Shown here one piece after another: positions 46,396-56,528 of a stretch of 64,000 nucleotides of DNA. The notes beneath the pieces are model-generated. The model saw only the letters and a program-made list of their open reading frames with translations, was not told the DNA's origin and ran no database searches. This DNA is from Drechslerella dactyloides (taxonomy: Eukaryota > Ascomycota > Orbiliomycetes > Orbiliales > Orbiliaceae): assembly GCA_020064725.1 (NCBI GenBank), contig JAGTWJ010000011.1, forward strand, positions 1,240,001 to 1,304,000, given 5' to 3'. The first letter of the stretch is position 1. Each line of letters starts with the position of its first letter. Position numbers and translations under genes: made by a program.

Positions 46396-47592
46396 ATGGA
46401 AGCTATGGAAGCAGGTGCAAGCACTGGCGTCCCTTCCCATCAACCAACGAGTCCTGAAGCTGAGCTTCAGAAGAAGCTCAATGAGGCGGCCAGACAACGA
46501 AGTTATCGCTACAAGCTTGTCTTCATCATCACATTCACATTCGAAACAGATGATACAGATGCACAAGCGGATTCAAAGGCCTTCTCAAAGGCTATGAAGG
46601 ACCTTTTTAATCTTCCAGACACCAATATATTCGAAATAGCCCTCCCGAAGGACACAGATGCCGATAGCTTCTGGGTACACCACGTTTTGCCCGAGGTCGA
46701 CCAAGTCAGAGAGTCTTGCATCGGAAGAAAATTGCTTCTTCTCCATTTTGCGGGACACGGCGCTCTTGATAGTTCAGGTCAACTATTATTACAAGGAAAC
46801 CCCACCGGATCCCTTCAGGAACTTCCGTGGGACCTCGTCAAGCAGTTCCTATTTAATCCCCGCAGGGTGGAACCCAACGGCGCCTTGGACGTCGCCTGCA
46901 TTTTAGACTGCTGCTATTCGGGTGCCTTCGTCACGCCGAATGCTCCCTCAGACAAAATCGTCGAGATATTGGCAGCGACTGATGCGAGGTCTAAAACTAC
47001 AGCAAGAAAGACAAAGCACATCGAGGCAACATTTACACAAAGGTTCATTTTCGAAATGCGATCGATGGTCGCTAGCGAGGACAAGCCGCTCGTCACTTTC
47101 CCAGAAATACTGAAAAGACTCCAGGATCGTCCCAGACAACCATTCAAGTCGACACCGGTGTACAGCATGATATGCGGCGACGTCCCAATTCTCCTCCCAG
47201 TTACATCCCTTCAACTCCCAACAGTTCCACATCCAAGCACCGGTCCAGCCGATCCGCTGGCGCTTCATTCATGGAGGCCACAGGAACATTCCGTTGCCCT
47301 TAGCGTTCATATTCCTACTGGGATCACTGATGAGTCGACCCAAACAATGGTCAGATGGCTCCATCAATTGAGGAACGACTTCAAGATTGAAGTTACGGGG
47401 GTATACGAAACAACCTCCACAGTTGTATTCCTGACGGTTCCATACACGAACTTGCACATACTTTACAGGTTAGAGCAGCAGAACTTGTGCAAGATTGCAG
47501 TTATCTATGAGAATCTATACTCTCTCAATCGTGTCAACGAGATCATTGAGACTGGGGAACCCGTGAGCACAGAGCCCCCTACCGCTGAGTAG
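46396..47592 (+). CDS. Caspase-like (peptidase C14) protein, candidate cell-death executioner
   Basis: Single exon, 398 residues to the first stop. Caspase-type fold: strand YKLVFIITFTFE, then LLLLHFAGHGALDSSG with catalytic His121 and VACILDCCYSGAF with catalytic Cys (Cys173 by the DCCxSG rule), followed by AATDARSKT and a TFTQRFIFEM helix as in fungal metacaspase-like proteins. The C-terminal 110 residues (VALSVHIPTGI through VTGVYETTSTVVFLTVPYTN) resemble a domain I recall from many fungal NLR effector proteins, with a conserved V-x-G-x-Y-x-S/T-x-S-T core; this recollection is not checked. After the TAG at 47590-47592 the frame stays open for 60 more codons to TAA (47773-47775). It lies between two NLR genes and is likely their partner, but carries no obvious copy of their motif. 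Confidence 0.85.
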   Translation: MEAMEAGASTGVPSHQPTSPEAELQKKLNEAARQRSYRYKLVFIITFTFETDDTDAQADSKAFSKAMKDLFNLPDTNIFEIALPKDTDADSFWVHHVLPEVDQVRESCIGRKLLLLHFAGHGALDSSGQLLLQGNPTGSLQELPWDLVKQFLFNPRRVEPNGALDVACILDCCYSGAFVTPNAPSDKIVEILAATDARSKTTARKTKHIEATFTQRFIFEMRSMVASEDKPLVTFPEILKRLQDRPRQPFKSTPVYSMICGDVPILLPVTSLQLPTVPHPSTGPADPLALHSWRPQEHSVALSVHIPTGITDESTQTMVRWLHQLRNDFKIEVTGVYETTSTVVFLTVPYTNLHILYRLEQQNLCKIAVIYENLYSLNRVNEIIETGEPVSTEPPTAE

Positions 47593-47775
47593 CAACCATG
47601 CGGTGCGGAAACGACTAGGACTCAGGAGAATGAAGCCACAAAGTCAGTGGACGAAACTGAACGACAAAACGCAGAGATGCCAAAAAAACAAGGAACGATC
47701 AGAAAAACTCTAAACCGCTTCACCCTGCGCAAGGGCAAAAGTGTCGCCACTTCAAGCAGTCCTGTTTTTCGTTAA
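47593..47775 (+). other. In-frame extension of the caspase-like gene behind a UAG
   Basis: Sixty sense codons follow the TAG without interruption and then TAA. The peptide is charged and ends in a basic region (KKQGTIRKTLNRFTLRKGKS). The six bases after TAG are CAACCA, matching the CARYYA leaky-stop consensus. Either translational readthrough makes a longer isoform, or a C-to-T change of a CAG codon recently truncated the protein. Confidence 0.55.
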
Positions 47776-47925
47776 AGTAACGAACTTGAAACCTCATTCG
47801 ACGGACCGTGTTCTGCCAGATCTCTTCAATCATTTTGTTTTCGCGCTTGCTACAACATCTCTTTGTCAACCGAGGCTACTTAGCGTCTGGCGTCTGGCAT
47901 CTGGTCTGAGGGTGGGATATTTCTT

Positions 47926-47968
47926 TCTTTTTTCACTTTTTTTTCACTTTTTTTTCACTTTTTTTTTC
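47926..47968 (+). repeat. Tandem (T8CAC)3 tract
   Basis: Eleven-base unit of eight T plus CAC repeated three times, then another T run, about 150 nt after the extension's TAA. May act as a polyadenylation or termination-associated element. Confidence 0.75.
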
Positions 47969-49489
47969 TCGATTTTCTCGTCAAGTTATTTATATAGGGA
48001 AGATAGAAAAGGAATAGAATTCTAAAGTCGCGGGACTCTTTGCCGTTGCTCTACATGCATGTCGTATTCTGATCTCCTTGAGGCCCCTGGTGCTCTGGCT
48101 TCAAGACTAGAACTTGATGTGGTCTCATGTGATACCGTTTCTTGCCGTCTACGCCCGGTTTCTGAAAATTTGCCTCCGTACGCGTTCGATGAATATCAGT
48201 TATGTAGCCGTTACAACGTTAATAGGTAGCTTTTTTAAAAGTCTAAAGCTGGGTCACCTATCATGTGGACACTTTGCCCCTTCATATACCACCAATGTTG
48301 TATTATGTACCTGCTTCCTGGCTGCTGCTATATGCAGGTCTATCATGCCTGTCCCTATTTATCCTGTCACCAATGGGCGTCAGCTGTGAGATTGATGGCA
48401 CACTCAGGTGTACTTCATTCTTCTCTTCTCGATCCTGTGACACCAGCTTCACTGTTTCCCTGACTAGTCGCAAAAAATATCGCTGTCAACTGGAATTGGT
48501 TCCTACCAATTCGCTACTTTGAACATATATATTGGAGGCCGCTGGCTCTCTTCCTGGACAACCATACAAATGGCGCTTTACACATGGAAATATCCGTAAA
48601 CTTCCACTAATATCTCCTAATCTATTGCAAGCAAAACTGCCGCTTTCAAATATATATGCATTTGTTCACGAGGAAAAATACTATGAATGTGAGTTCATGG
48701 TTATACTGGAACCCAAGCAAGCTACTGGAAGTTACAACTAGATTCTCAGCTAAGAAAGATGAGATCACTCTATATATGCAGGCCAGAGAATGCCGCCTGA
48801 TCTACGAGACAAAGAACGAACCCAGGTCGGTGATGACTTGATGCCCTAATAAAAGTAGCTACATCTGCTATCTGTACATGCTACTACTTCTGTGAGTGGC
48901 ACGCTCCAGTGGAGAAGCTTTAGCTACATTGACCACCGGTGTGTAACAAAGTCTATGGAAGTCGGATGACGCGGTCGAATTGGTCGAAGAACCTATATAT
49001 CGGGTATAAACCTCTATATCAACTTCGGATATCGCGGATACTGTCCGCAGTCGGATGTTGTCTGTGTGCTATTATGTTCTCAAGTTAACAGAGAGCCTTC
49101 TTGCAGTGGGCATTCTTCACAAATACACCTCATGAACTAACCGCTTATAAGCTCTGCATTAATCAGCTCTGCAAGGCTTTGCATTACTAATGTAGACGGT
49201 CAGTCATTCCGATCCAACGAACTCCTATAACAAAATTCGGGAATCTTGGCGTAATAAACCCCGTTTCGCTGTTTCTAGATTTCTATCAGGCTTTCGAATC
49301 CTACGAATCAGCGCGTGAGAAGAGTTTGTTTGTTTGGCGTGGATTCTGATATGAGTGATCTTATCTCAAGAGTTCGAGCCAAGAGAGCAAACGGAAAATA
49401 AGAGCGGCTGAGATCTCGAGATCGATGGAATTTCTGCACGCATCGCACACCGCATTCGCAGGACGTCTAGTCGGTGAACGCACCCTCTG

Positions 49490-49650
49490 CGCGACTTCAT
49501 CGATACGGCAACCTTCTGTTTTCAGCCACCGGCGCCCTCTTTTGTGACGCTCCTTCCAGTTCTCGGCTCGTAAATTAATACGCGGAGCGGAATCGCGATC
49601 GTAGTATGGGGCTATTCCCACCAGGGCTAGACAAATAGCCTCACTTCAAG
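49490..49650 (+). promoter_or_regulatory. Promoter segment shared with the SesA-NACHT gene
   Basis: Holds GTGAACGCA, the 29-nt block 49497-49524 and AGCCTCACTT in the same order as upstream of the gene starting at 43778. A common ancestral promoter is the simplest reading, and suggests joint control of both receptors. Confidence 0.65.
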
Positions 49651-49790
49651 ACAGACACCTGGTACCTGCTCGAGTGCTCGAGTGCCCATACAAGTATTAA
49701 CGATCGACTAACGCTAATCGAGAGTTTTCTAGCGGTGGCCTACGTTACTCGACTCCTATATACCTATATATCCTTGCACAACGATACCAT

Positions 49791-52418
49791 ATGTCGGGCG
49801 CTGAATTCGTCGTTGCGGCTCCCAGTTCATCAGTACCAAACAATGTTTTCGAGGAAAGTTACACTTTGGATGTGTCTGGCAGCGAACATCACATTTCCCA
49901 AGGCAAAAATTCGACCCAAAATAATTTCGGGGCCAATGCGAGGCAGATCAAAGCCGAAATCTATTGTGAGAGTTTGACTGGTAAGCCAACAAGCAATGCA
50001 GCTTAGGCTTCGTCTTGACGGATGTCTTTGCTTCAATATACATTGGAGATATCGAAAACTAAGGCCTTCACATCCACAACCCAACAGTCAATCAAAACCT
50101 TGATTCTACGAAACCGGAGCCGATGATCAAAGATCTTGATATAAATATCACCGTTCCACTGCAGATGCAATCTCCCCGGAACCCACATTTCACAGGAAGA
50201 GAAGAAACCCTCTCGATAATCCATGACCGCTTCTGCGAGCCAAGGTCAAAGGACACGCCGTATATTTTCGCGCTTACTGGGACTGGGGGTATGGGTAAAA
50301 CTCAAATTGCCCTCGAATACGCCTACAGGTACCACAACGAATACACTGCTGTTTTCTGGTTATCGGCTGCGAGTGAGGAAACTCTCCAACAATCGTTCGT
50401 CGAAATCATGCAGCGCATTATCAAGGAGCAAGTGAATATAGCGGCGTGGCCTCACTCTACTCCGAAATATAACGTGGTCGCACTGAAACTCGGCATACCC
50501 GGTTTGATCGATGATAAAGGTAGATTGAGCGGCGAGCGAGAAACTATTCGCGCTATCAAGGAAGCGGTCTTTCGCTGGCTTAAATTGCCGGATAGTAAAT
50601 GGCTCCTTATTTTTGATAATGCGGACGACCTGGAAACCTTTGACCTCCAAGGATATCTTCCGAATCACGGCAGTGGAGCCGTTCTTGTTACTAGCCGGCG
50701 ACCAGAATTCTTTTTTGCGACTCAACAGATGGACCTTGATGGTATGAATGAAACCGACGCAATTAGGCTTTTATTGCGCTTGGCGCGATTAACGGATTGT
50801 CCAGAAGGTACGGCCAACAATCGATATTGTACTTTATGACGGTTCTAAATTGAAGTGTCCGGCTCTCGAAGAGGACGCAGCTAGCCTTGTCGAAAAGCTA
50901 GGCTTCATGCCCCTTGCGATCAGTCATGCAGGTTGTTACATACACGAAACCAAGAGCTCCATCCGGGACTACCTTTCAGTCTATGACAGCGCCTTTTTAA
51001 CCGTCCAGTCAAGGACACCGAGATTCGGATGGAGCTACCACGACACAGCCGCAACAACCTGGGAGATATCGTTCTCCAATGTCGAGAAGAATGATAAGAA
51101 GGCAGCGTCATTACTCCTTACTTGTTCGTACTTCGATCCCGAGGAAATTTTCGAGAGCCTATGGGAATACGAGCAGTCCGACAAAGCCTTACGAGTCCAT
51201 GATACGCTTTCAGAAGCTACGGGGCTTTGCCAGTCAGTAAAGGATAGGATTCTACTCCTTGCTTCGTATTCGCTAGTCAGGGTGGTATCTTTTGGAGCCT
51301 TTTCTATCCATCCCGTTGTACACTCGTGGGCTCGGGAACGCTCGAAAGAATTCGACCGACTCCACATTATGAAAGACGCCATAAGGACTATTGCCGAGTT
51401 TTTTCACCATGTATACGAGCAAGGATTGGCGATTAAGTGGCTCTCTCAAGAAAAAAAAAGACTTGCCCGTCATCTGGGGTATTTTGATCGATATGTGTCG
51501 CCTAACTTGTCTGAAGTGCTCCTACATGGGGGTGAATCGACTTCAGAAATGAGCGCCTTCCTCTGGGCGGTCAAAGCCGTTGCATACATCTTCTACCTTT
51601 TAGGCAGATATAACGATGCTATGCTGTGGTACGAACAAGTGCTCATTGGTTACAAAAGGATTTTCGGTGCAGACCACCTAAATACCTTGCACACACTTGA
51701 AGGCATTGCGGATGTTTCTGAAGGGCAAGGCAAATATGATGAGGCCCTACGGAGTTACCAATGGATACTTGCTTGTTATAAGAAGAAGGTTGGCGAGGAT
51801 CATTGGACCACCCTCACGGTAGCCAGAAAAACGGCAGATGTCTTAGTCACACAGTGCGACTTCAACAAAGCCATAGACCTATTAGAGCCAGCGCTCGCCC
51901 GCACTGAGACAAATTTTGGCAAGAACCACTCGTATACCCGGAGCATAATCATGACCCTCGCACGTGCCTTCCACAATCAAGGCAAATACAACGATGCCAT
52001 GCAGTTATACGAACGGTTGCGCAGTAGCTCTGCGATTCTTCTTGGCGAAGATCATGTTCAGACTCTTTTTGCGGTTGAAGGTATCGCAGGAATTTTCAGG
52101 AAACAAGAGAAATGGGATGAGGCTATGCAGCAGTACGAATGGGCATATGCTGCCTCTGTAAGGATTTTTGGCAAGGACAATGAAAGGGCTCTCCCTCTAT
52201 TAAGAGCTCTTGCAGAGATATCTTGCAGACAAGGCGAGTATAATAAAGGTAGACAGTGGTTTGAACAAGCACTTGTCCATTCTCAAAGGATACATGGCAA
52301 GAACCACCCGACAACCCTCGCCATAGTTCAATGGATAAAGCTGCAATTGTTAACTACGACGAGTGCAACAAGGCCAGTAGCACTAATGGATGCTTGCCGG
52401 AAGAGAGATGGCTGTTAG
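49791..52418 (+). CDS. NLR: amyloid-like motif - NB-ARC - TPR
   Basis: Predicted STAND receptor. Exons 49791..49980, 50088..50807, 50872..52418; 819 codons with the stop; phases 1 and 1 agree. The N-terminus is only MSGAEFVVAAP, then SSSVPNNVFEE and the motif VSGSEHHISQGKNSTQNN, closely matching the SesA-NACHT protein but lacking its roughly 160-residue SesA domain. NB-ARC: HFTGREETL entry motif, P-loop GTGGMGKT (128-135), FWLSAAS, Walker B LLIFDNADD (236-244), GAVLVTSRRPE, and LGFMPLAISHAG, the GLPL-like element. The third exon starts inside the codon before EDAASLVEK; without this 64-nt intron a stop would end the protein at 50839. A winged-helix part (HPVVHSWARE) leads to five or six 42-residue TPRs of kinesin-light-chain type (YDEALRSYQWILACYKKKVG, YNDAMQLYERLRSSSAILLG). 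Retained intron 1 would give a 71-residue motif-only peptide. Confidence 0.85.
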
Positions 52419-53749
52419 CGAGACCGCATAGGAGCCTTCATCGCCCGCTATCAAACCCGAGTGCAACGTCCTGGATGATGCTTTGTAGCAGCCGATAACA
52501 TCGCAAGTCAGCCTCAAACTTGCGTCGCTACCGGTCCCTGCTCACACTGCGATATTGCTTAGGACCCATATATCCATGGCCCACAGGCCGCAGGATCGAT
52601 CAACGAGCTGGCAGATTACTGGCCTCGTGACAGAGGTCCTAGGGAGCACCAGCCTCTGGGCGTTAAGGTGCGACTCACAGATGGTCGCATCAGCGGTGCC
52701 AAGCAAACACTAAAGGCGTTTTCCAGTCGACTGCGTTAGGGAACTCACCGTTAGTTTGTTGGCATGTATCTACATACTACAGGTGACGGTGATCATGGTG
52801 AGGGCGGTTTCAGACTCGCAACGAGAGTGTTCTGTCTGATCAGTGGCGGCGAAACTCCCAACTCTAGCACAAGTTCATTGTTTTCATGGAGCTTGAGGCT
52901 GAATTTATGGTTGGTGACCGATTTTCACAATGGATCTATATATATGAAGTGCATTGGTTGGCGTTTCTGGGTAGAAATTGGAGAATGGTGTGTCTGGTGT
53001 CTGTATAAGTCCTTTTGCTTTGATTTCCTTGAGCTTTCTTTTGTAAATATTGTATTAAATATCAGAGAAAATGGAAGGCAAGCAAGCTAGTCCCTGCCTA
53101 AAAGCCTGAGATTATTGCTATAACTCGACATGTGGTATTTTAGGGATGATCTCGTTGCGGCTTTACAAAGTTTCCTGACGGTTGCAGCGATGTTCATGGC
53201 TTCCATATCTCTATGTGAAATTCGAGTCGGATGGCTGCGCCCAGGAGTTATTTGTTACGTCTACAACAATGAATCTCGCAAATCGGTTTCTCTTGCTCGG
53301 TGTTCGGTTTACGAGGTCACTATCAATTAACTACCATGAATAGTTCAGAAAAATCCAGAAACAGGTAACTTGCTGAATACAGATCCCACATTCTCCACAA
53401 TCGGTTAAACTGGGCGCTTCTCCGTGTCATATCCTACCGATAATGCGTTATACCCGCTATCTTGCTGCTACCATTGTGGAATAACGGTAAATCGAAGGAT
53501 TGGATTTCATTTTCCTAATCTTCTTTGTCAAGTTTACATGGAAAACCCGCTATTTATTCAGCTAAACGACTACATTTAGTAGCAATCTATCAATTGACAA
53601 AGCCGGAAAATGATATGTTGTAAAGGTGTACTACTGAAAGCTAGTACAATGCTGAAAACGACGTGTATGTGTATATAAACGTAAACTACCACCGTGCCGG
53701 CCGGCTTGCCTATATAATTAAAATCCCGCAGTGCTTACCGGTATACCAC
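52419..53749. other. Right flank of the accessory island, no gene seen
   Basis: About 1.3 kb, A+T-rich, containing the 3' ends of the NB-ARC-TPR gene and the GAF-domain gene (convergent). No coding signature or mobile element recognised. Confidence 0.45.
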
Positions 53750-56528
53750 CTACTTCCCCACGGGGAACATCAACTCCTCCAGCTGGCCGGCCAGGGTCCT
53801 CAACTTCTCAATCGCAGCCTTATAATCCCCTGTATTCCGCCGTTTATACGCTCCCAATATATGCCCTCTACACACCCGTCCCGTCCCCGCGTCCTCATCC
53901 TCACCGCTCGCCAGCACAATCTGCCCCTTCTCATCCAAATAGTTCCGCTGCACGGGAACTAGCACGCTAACCTGGTACGAGTCGTCAGCAACCTTACCGC
54001 TGCACTTCCCTTTCCCTTCCCGGCCGTTGACCGCCGTAAGTCCGCATCTATCCCGCAGCGCCTTGAGATGCAATTCTGTATTCAGCGCTTGGTTCGCGGA
54101 ACCGGCGGGCGAGGGGTTGCGGCGGTAGGAGTGCACCATTACGATTTGGAAGGTGGCCGGGCAGAGGAGGTCGGCGAAGGTTGTGGCGGCGGTGGTGGAG
54201 GGCTCGAGCCGGATGATGTAGAGGTAGTCAAAGTCGATTTGTTTGGCGACGTCCGAGATTAGGCTGCGTGCTTGCGGGAGGTTTTGCGCAGGTGGGAAGG
54301 TTGGCAGGTTGAGGGGTGGGTTTGTGATAGTGGTGGGGGATATTGGGGGTGTGTCTGTTTGAGAGCCGGACTGGCGTTTCATCGTGCTGTCAGTTTATTG
54401 AATGTTCGATTGATATAATGTGTAAGATGGGATATGGAGCAGAAGGTACGTACTCTATATCGTCGCTGCGCAAGTTTCTGGCTGAAGAGACTTGTGGACG
54501 ACGGTGGCGTAGGCGGTGCGCGCGGTGGGAGAATGGCAATTGATGCTGGCGGTATTGGGAGGGATGGCAAGATAGGTAAACCGCCTTGGTGGCCGCCCGT
54601 CTGTTGAGCGAATGGTGATGCCTCCGTCAACTTCTTCTCCGCCTCAAGTCGAGCCTCCAGCCTCTTATTCTTCCTGAGATTCTGCTGGCCGTAAACATCT
54701 GACTTGTGTGTGGTATATACTTGGGCTTTAAAGTTACCAGTCTCTATAGCTGGCTCTGTCGCACGGCGGACGCTGGGGCTGGCAACAACGGAGTCCTCAC
54801 TGCCCCTGCCGATAGCGTCGGCGGCAGCGGCGTTTGGGAAAAGAGTTCGTCGGTTTTCGGGCAGAAGGCGCTCAAGATGTGTCGAAACGACGTTGGCAAA
54901 GTTGTTCAGACTGCGAAGGTCTGCTTTTCCGAACGCCCTTCGCGCGGCACGACTGCTGATGGCGAGAACGCCGATGTTGTAGCCTATACATTCAAATGCT
55001 ATTGTAAATATATGAAAGTGGTGATGTGGTATCTACTCGTTAGGGTACGTACCATCTGGAGATATGAGTGGGCTGCCGGCGTAGAAGTTGATTCGAGAGG
55101 ACCCGGTGCCCAAAGTGGGGTTTCCGCGGAACCGCCAGTCCTACGAAGCGACTGGTCAGCAATGCGTATTCCTCTAAGGGATAGTCATCGGTTGAATACA
55201 AATAAGTAAAGTGGTATGCATACCTTCGATGTATCTAGCAGAACCATCGAATCGTTGCCCATCATGACATGTGCACCTAGCGAACACGCCCGCTTGATCT
55301 TCGTCTCCGCGCCACTATTACAATACCGCAATCCCATGATATCAGTATTTTCTTACCCAGCCAGCTGGCTCACTCATATCGTTATCTGCTAGAGAGTAGT
55401 ATTTCGGGAAACCTTACATTCTGATCGGATGGTTCAGGATGAACGTCTCGGATTCATAATCGACGAGACTGATCGATGCAAAATCGGCGCCGAGCGCTGT
55501 AGCAGCGTTCCGTAAGACTGTGCGCAGGTCACCTTCGATCTGACTAGCCAGCCCGAGATCGAAGCGGTTGAGGGCCTGCCAATATTACAACATTAGCAGT
55601 GTTGCATTGTGAGATACCGGTCGTCTGGGGTGAATTGTAGGTAACAGAGGAATGTTATATATGCGACTAGGTGTTTGAAGAAATGTACCTTGAGTCGGTC
55701 GAACTCGTCGGCGGGGAATGGTGTAGGAATCCATAAGAGGTGTGGATCTCGTGGCGGTGTCTGCGGCGGATTCGACATGTTGAAGCGGCCCTACCGTAAT
55801 TTTAGTATGCAAGAACTTCTTCAAAAATATTTTGTGAATGGATATCGGCATAATCAAGAGAACCATACGTCAGTATACGCTTGAAACCAGTACCCCCACT
55901 CCTTCCGGTCATTCGGGTCCCTCGCACAGTTATTCGCCATCTCCTCTAGCAGTCGCCGATGCCGGATCTCCATTGTAAAGTCCACCGACGGCTCCATTTT
56001 CCCGCCAACGTCAACTGTCGGTGTACTTTTCGATCGTCCTGAATAATGCGAGATTCCATGGGCAGCGCCGCTACCCAAGCTGGATGTATTGGTGGGGATG
56101 TAAGGCGTCCCTGCTGACAATTTCCGGCGGAACTGTCGCAGCGGCGACGTTGGCGATGCGGATGGTACTTGCACGTGGATATTCAGTCGGCGCGCCATAT
56201 TGGGCGGTATGCGTTCCTCACGGGGTTTGGGCGGATTGGCGAGCGGGTTGACGACGGGCGAGTCGTTCCAGATTCGATTAATTGTGATGTACTTGTCATT
56301 GCCGCTGCTGTGCGAGAGATTGCGGGGCGTCATGTTGACGTCTGGGCTTTCCGGGGAGATGAGGGAGGGAGAGGTGTATGTCTGTCCGGCGAAGTTGATG
56401 TTGAGGGTGTCGATATTTGGCAAGTCCACTGGACGGTCCTTACGACGGATCATTTTGAACATTTTAAAGCCGCCGGAGGAGAACTTGTGGCCGAAGTCCG
56501 GGCTCTTGGGTGAATCTTTCGGAGCCAT
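53750..56528 (-). CDS. GAF-domain protein, possible signalling sensor
   Basis: Seven exons: complement(53750..54370, 54454..54983, 55053..55140, 55224..55314, 55418..55575, 55689..55790, 55869..56528); 750 codons with the stop; every junction keeps phase. The N-terminal 220 residues are Ser/Pro-rich (MAPKDSPKSPDFGHKFSSGG; MIRRKDRPVDLPNIDTLNI). Residues about 240-400 form a GAF domain: LRTVLRNAATALGADFASIS, FILNHPIRIGAETKIKRAC, FYAGSPLISPDGYNIGVLAI, with the GYNIGVLAI strand that closes the GAF pocket. A Pro-rich linker leads to a second, weaker GAF-like half (LISDVAKQIDFDYLYIIRL, ATFQIVMVHSYRRNP, SYQVSVLVPV). No catalytic output domain is seen. It may bind a small ligand or scaffold a kinase pathway; function unknown. 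Confidence 0.8.

Larger units (their letters stand above)
47776..49790. other. Intergenic region upstream of the NB-ARC-TPR gene
   Basis: About 2 kb, A+T-rich. Contains the T8CAC tandem tract (47926-47968) and, at 49490-49650, the promoter segment shared with the SesA-NACHT gene. Short frames at 48114-48840 show no coding signature. Confidence 0.45.

Noticed and set aside
48114..48840. Several 60-90 residue plus-strand frames after the caspase-like gene
   Set aside because: Overlapping in different frames, no start context, no recognisable domain; A+T-rich spacer.
49361..49621. 86-residue minus-strand frame upstream of the NB-ARC-TPR gene, similar over a few residues to one at 43979-44230
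   Set aside because: The similarity is real at DNA level but reflects the duplicated promoter; frames and ends are not conserved and neither shows a domain.
50808..50871. Frame break in the NB-ARC domain suggesting a pseudogene
   Set aside because: A 64-nt stretch with GT and AG ends, a CTAAA-like branch site and phase 1 restores the frame exactly at the conserved position before the LVEKLGFMPLAI segment, so an intron is the better explanation.
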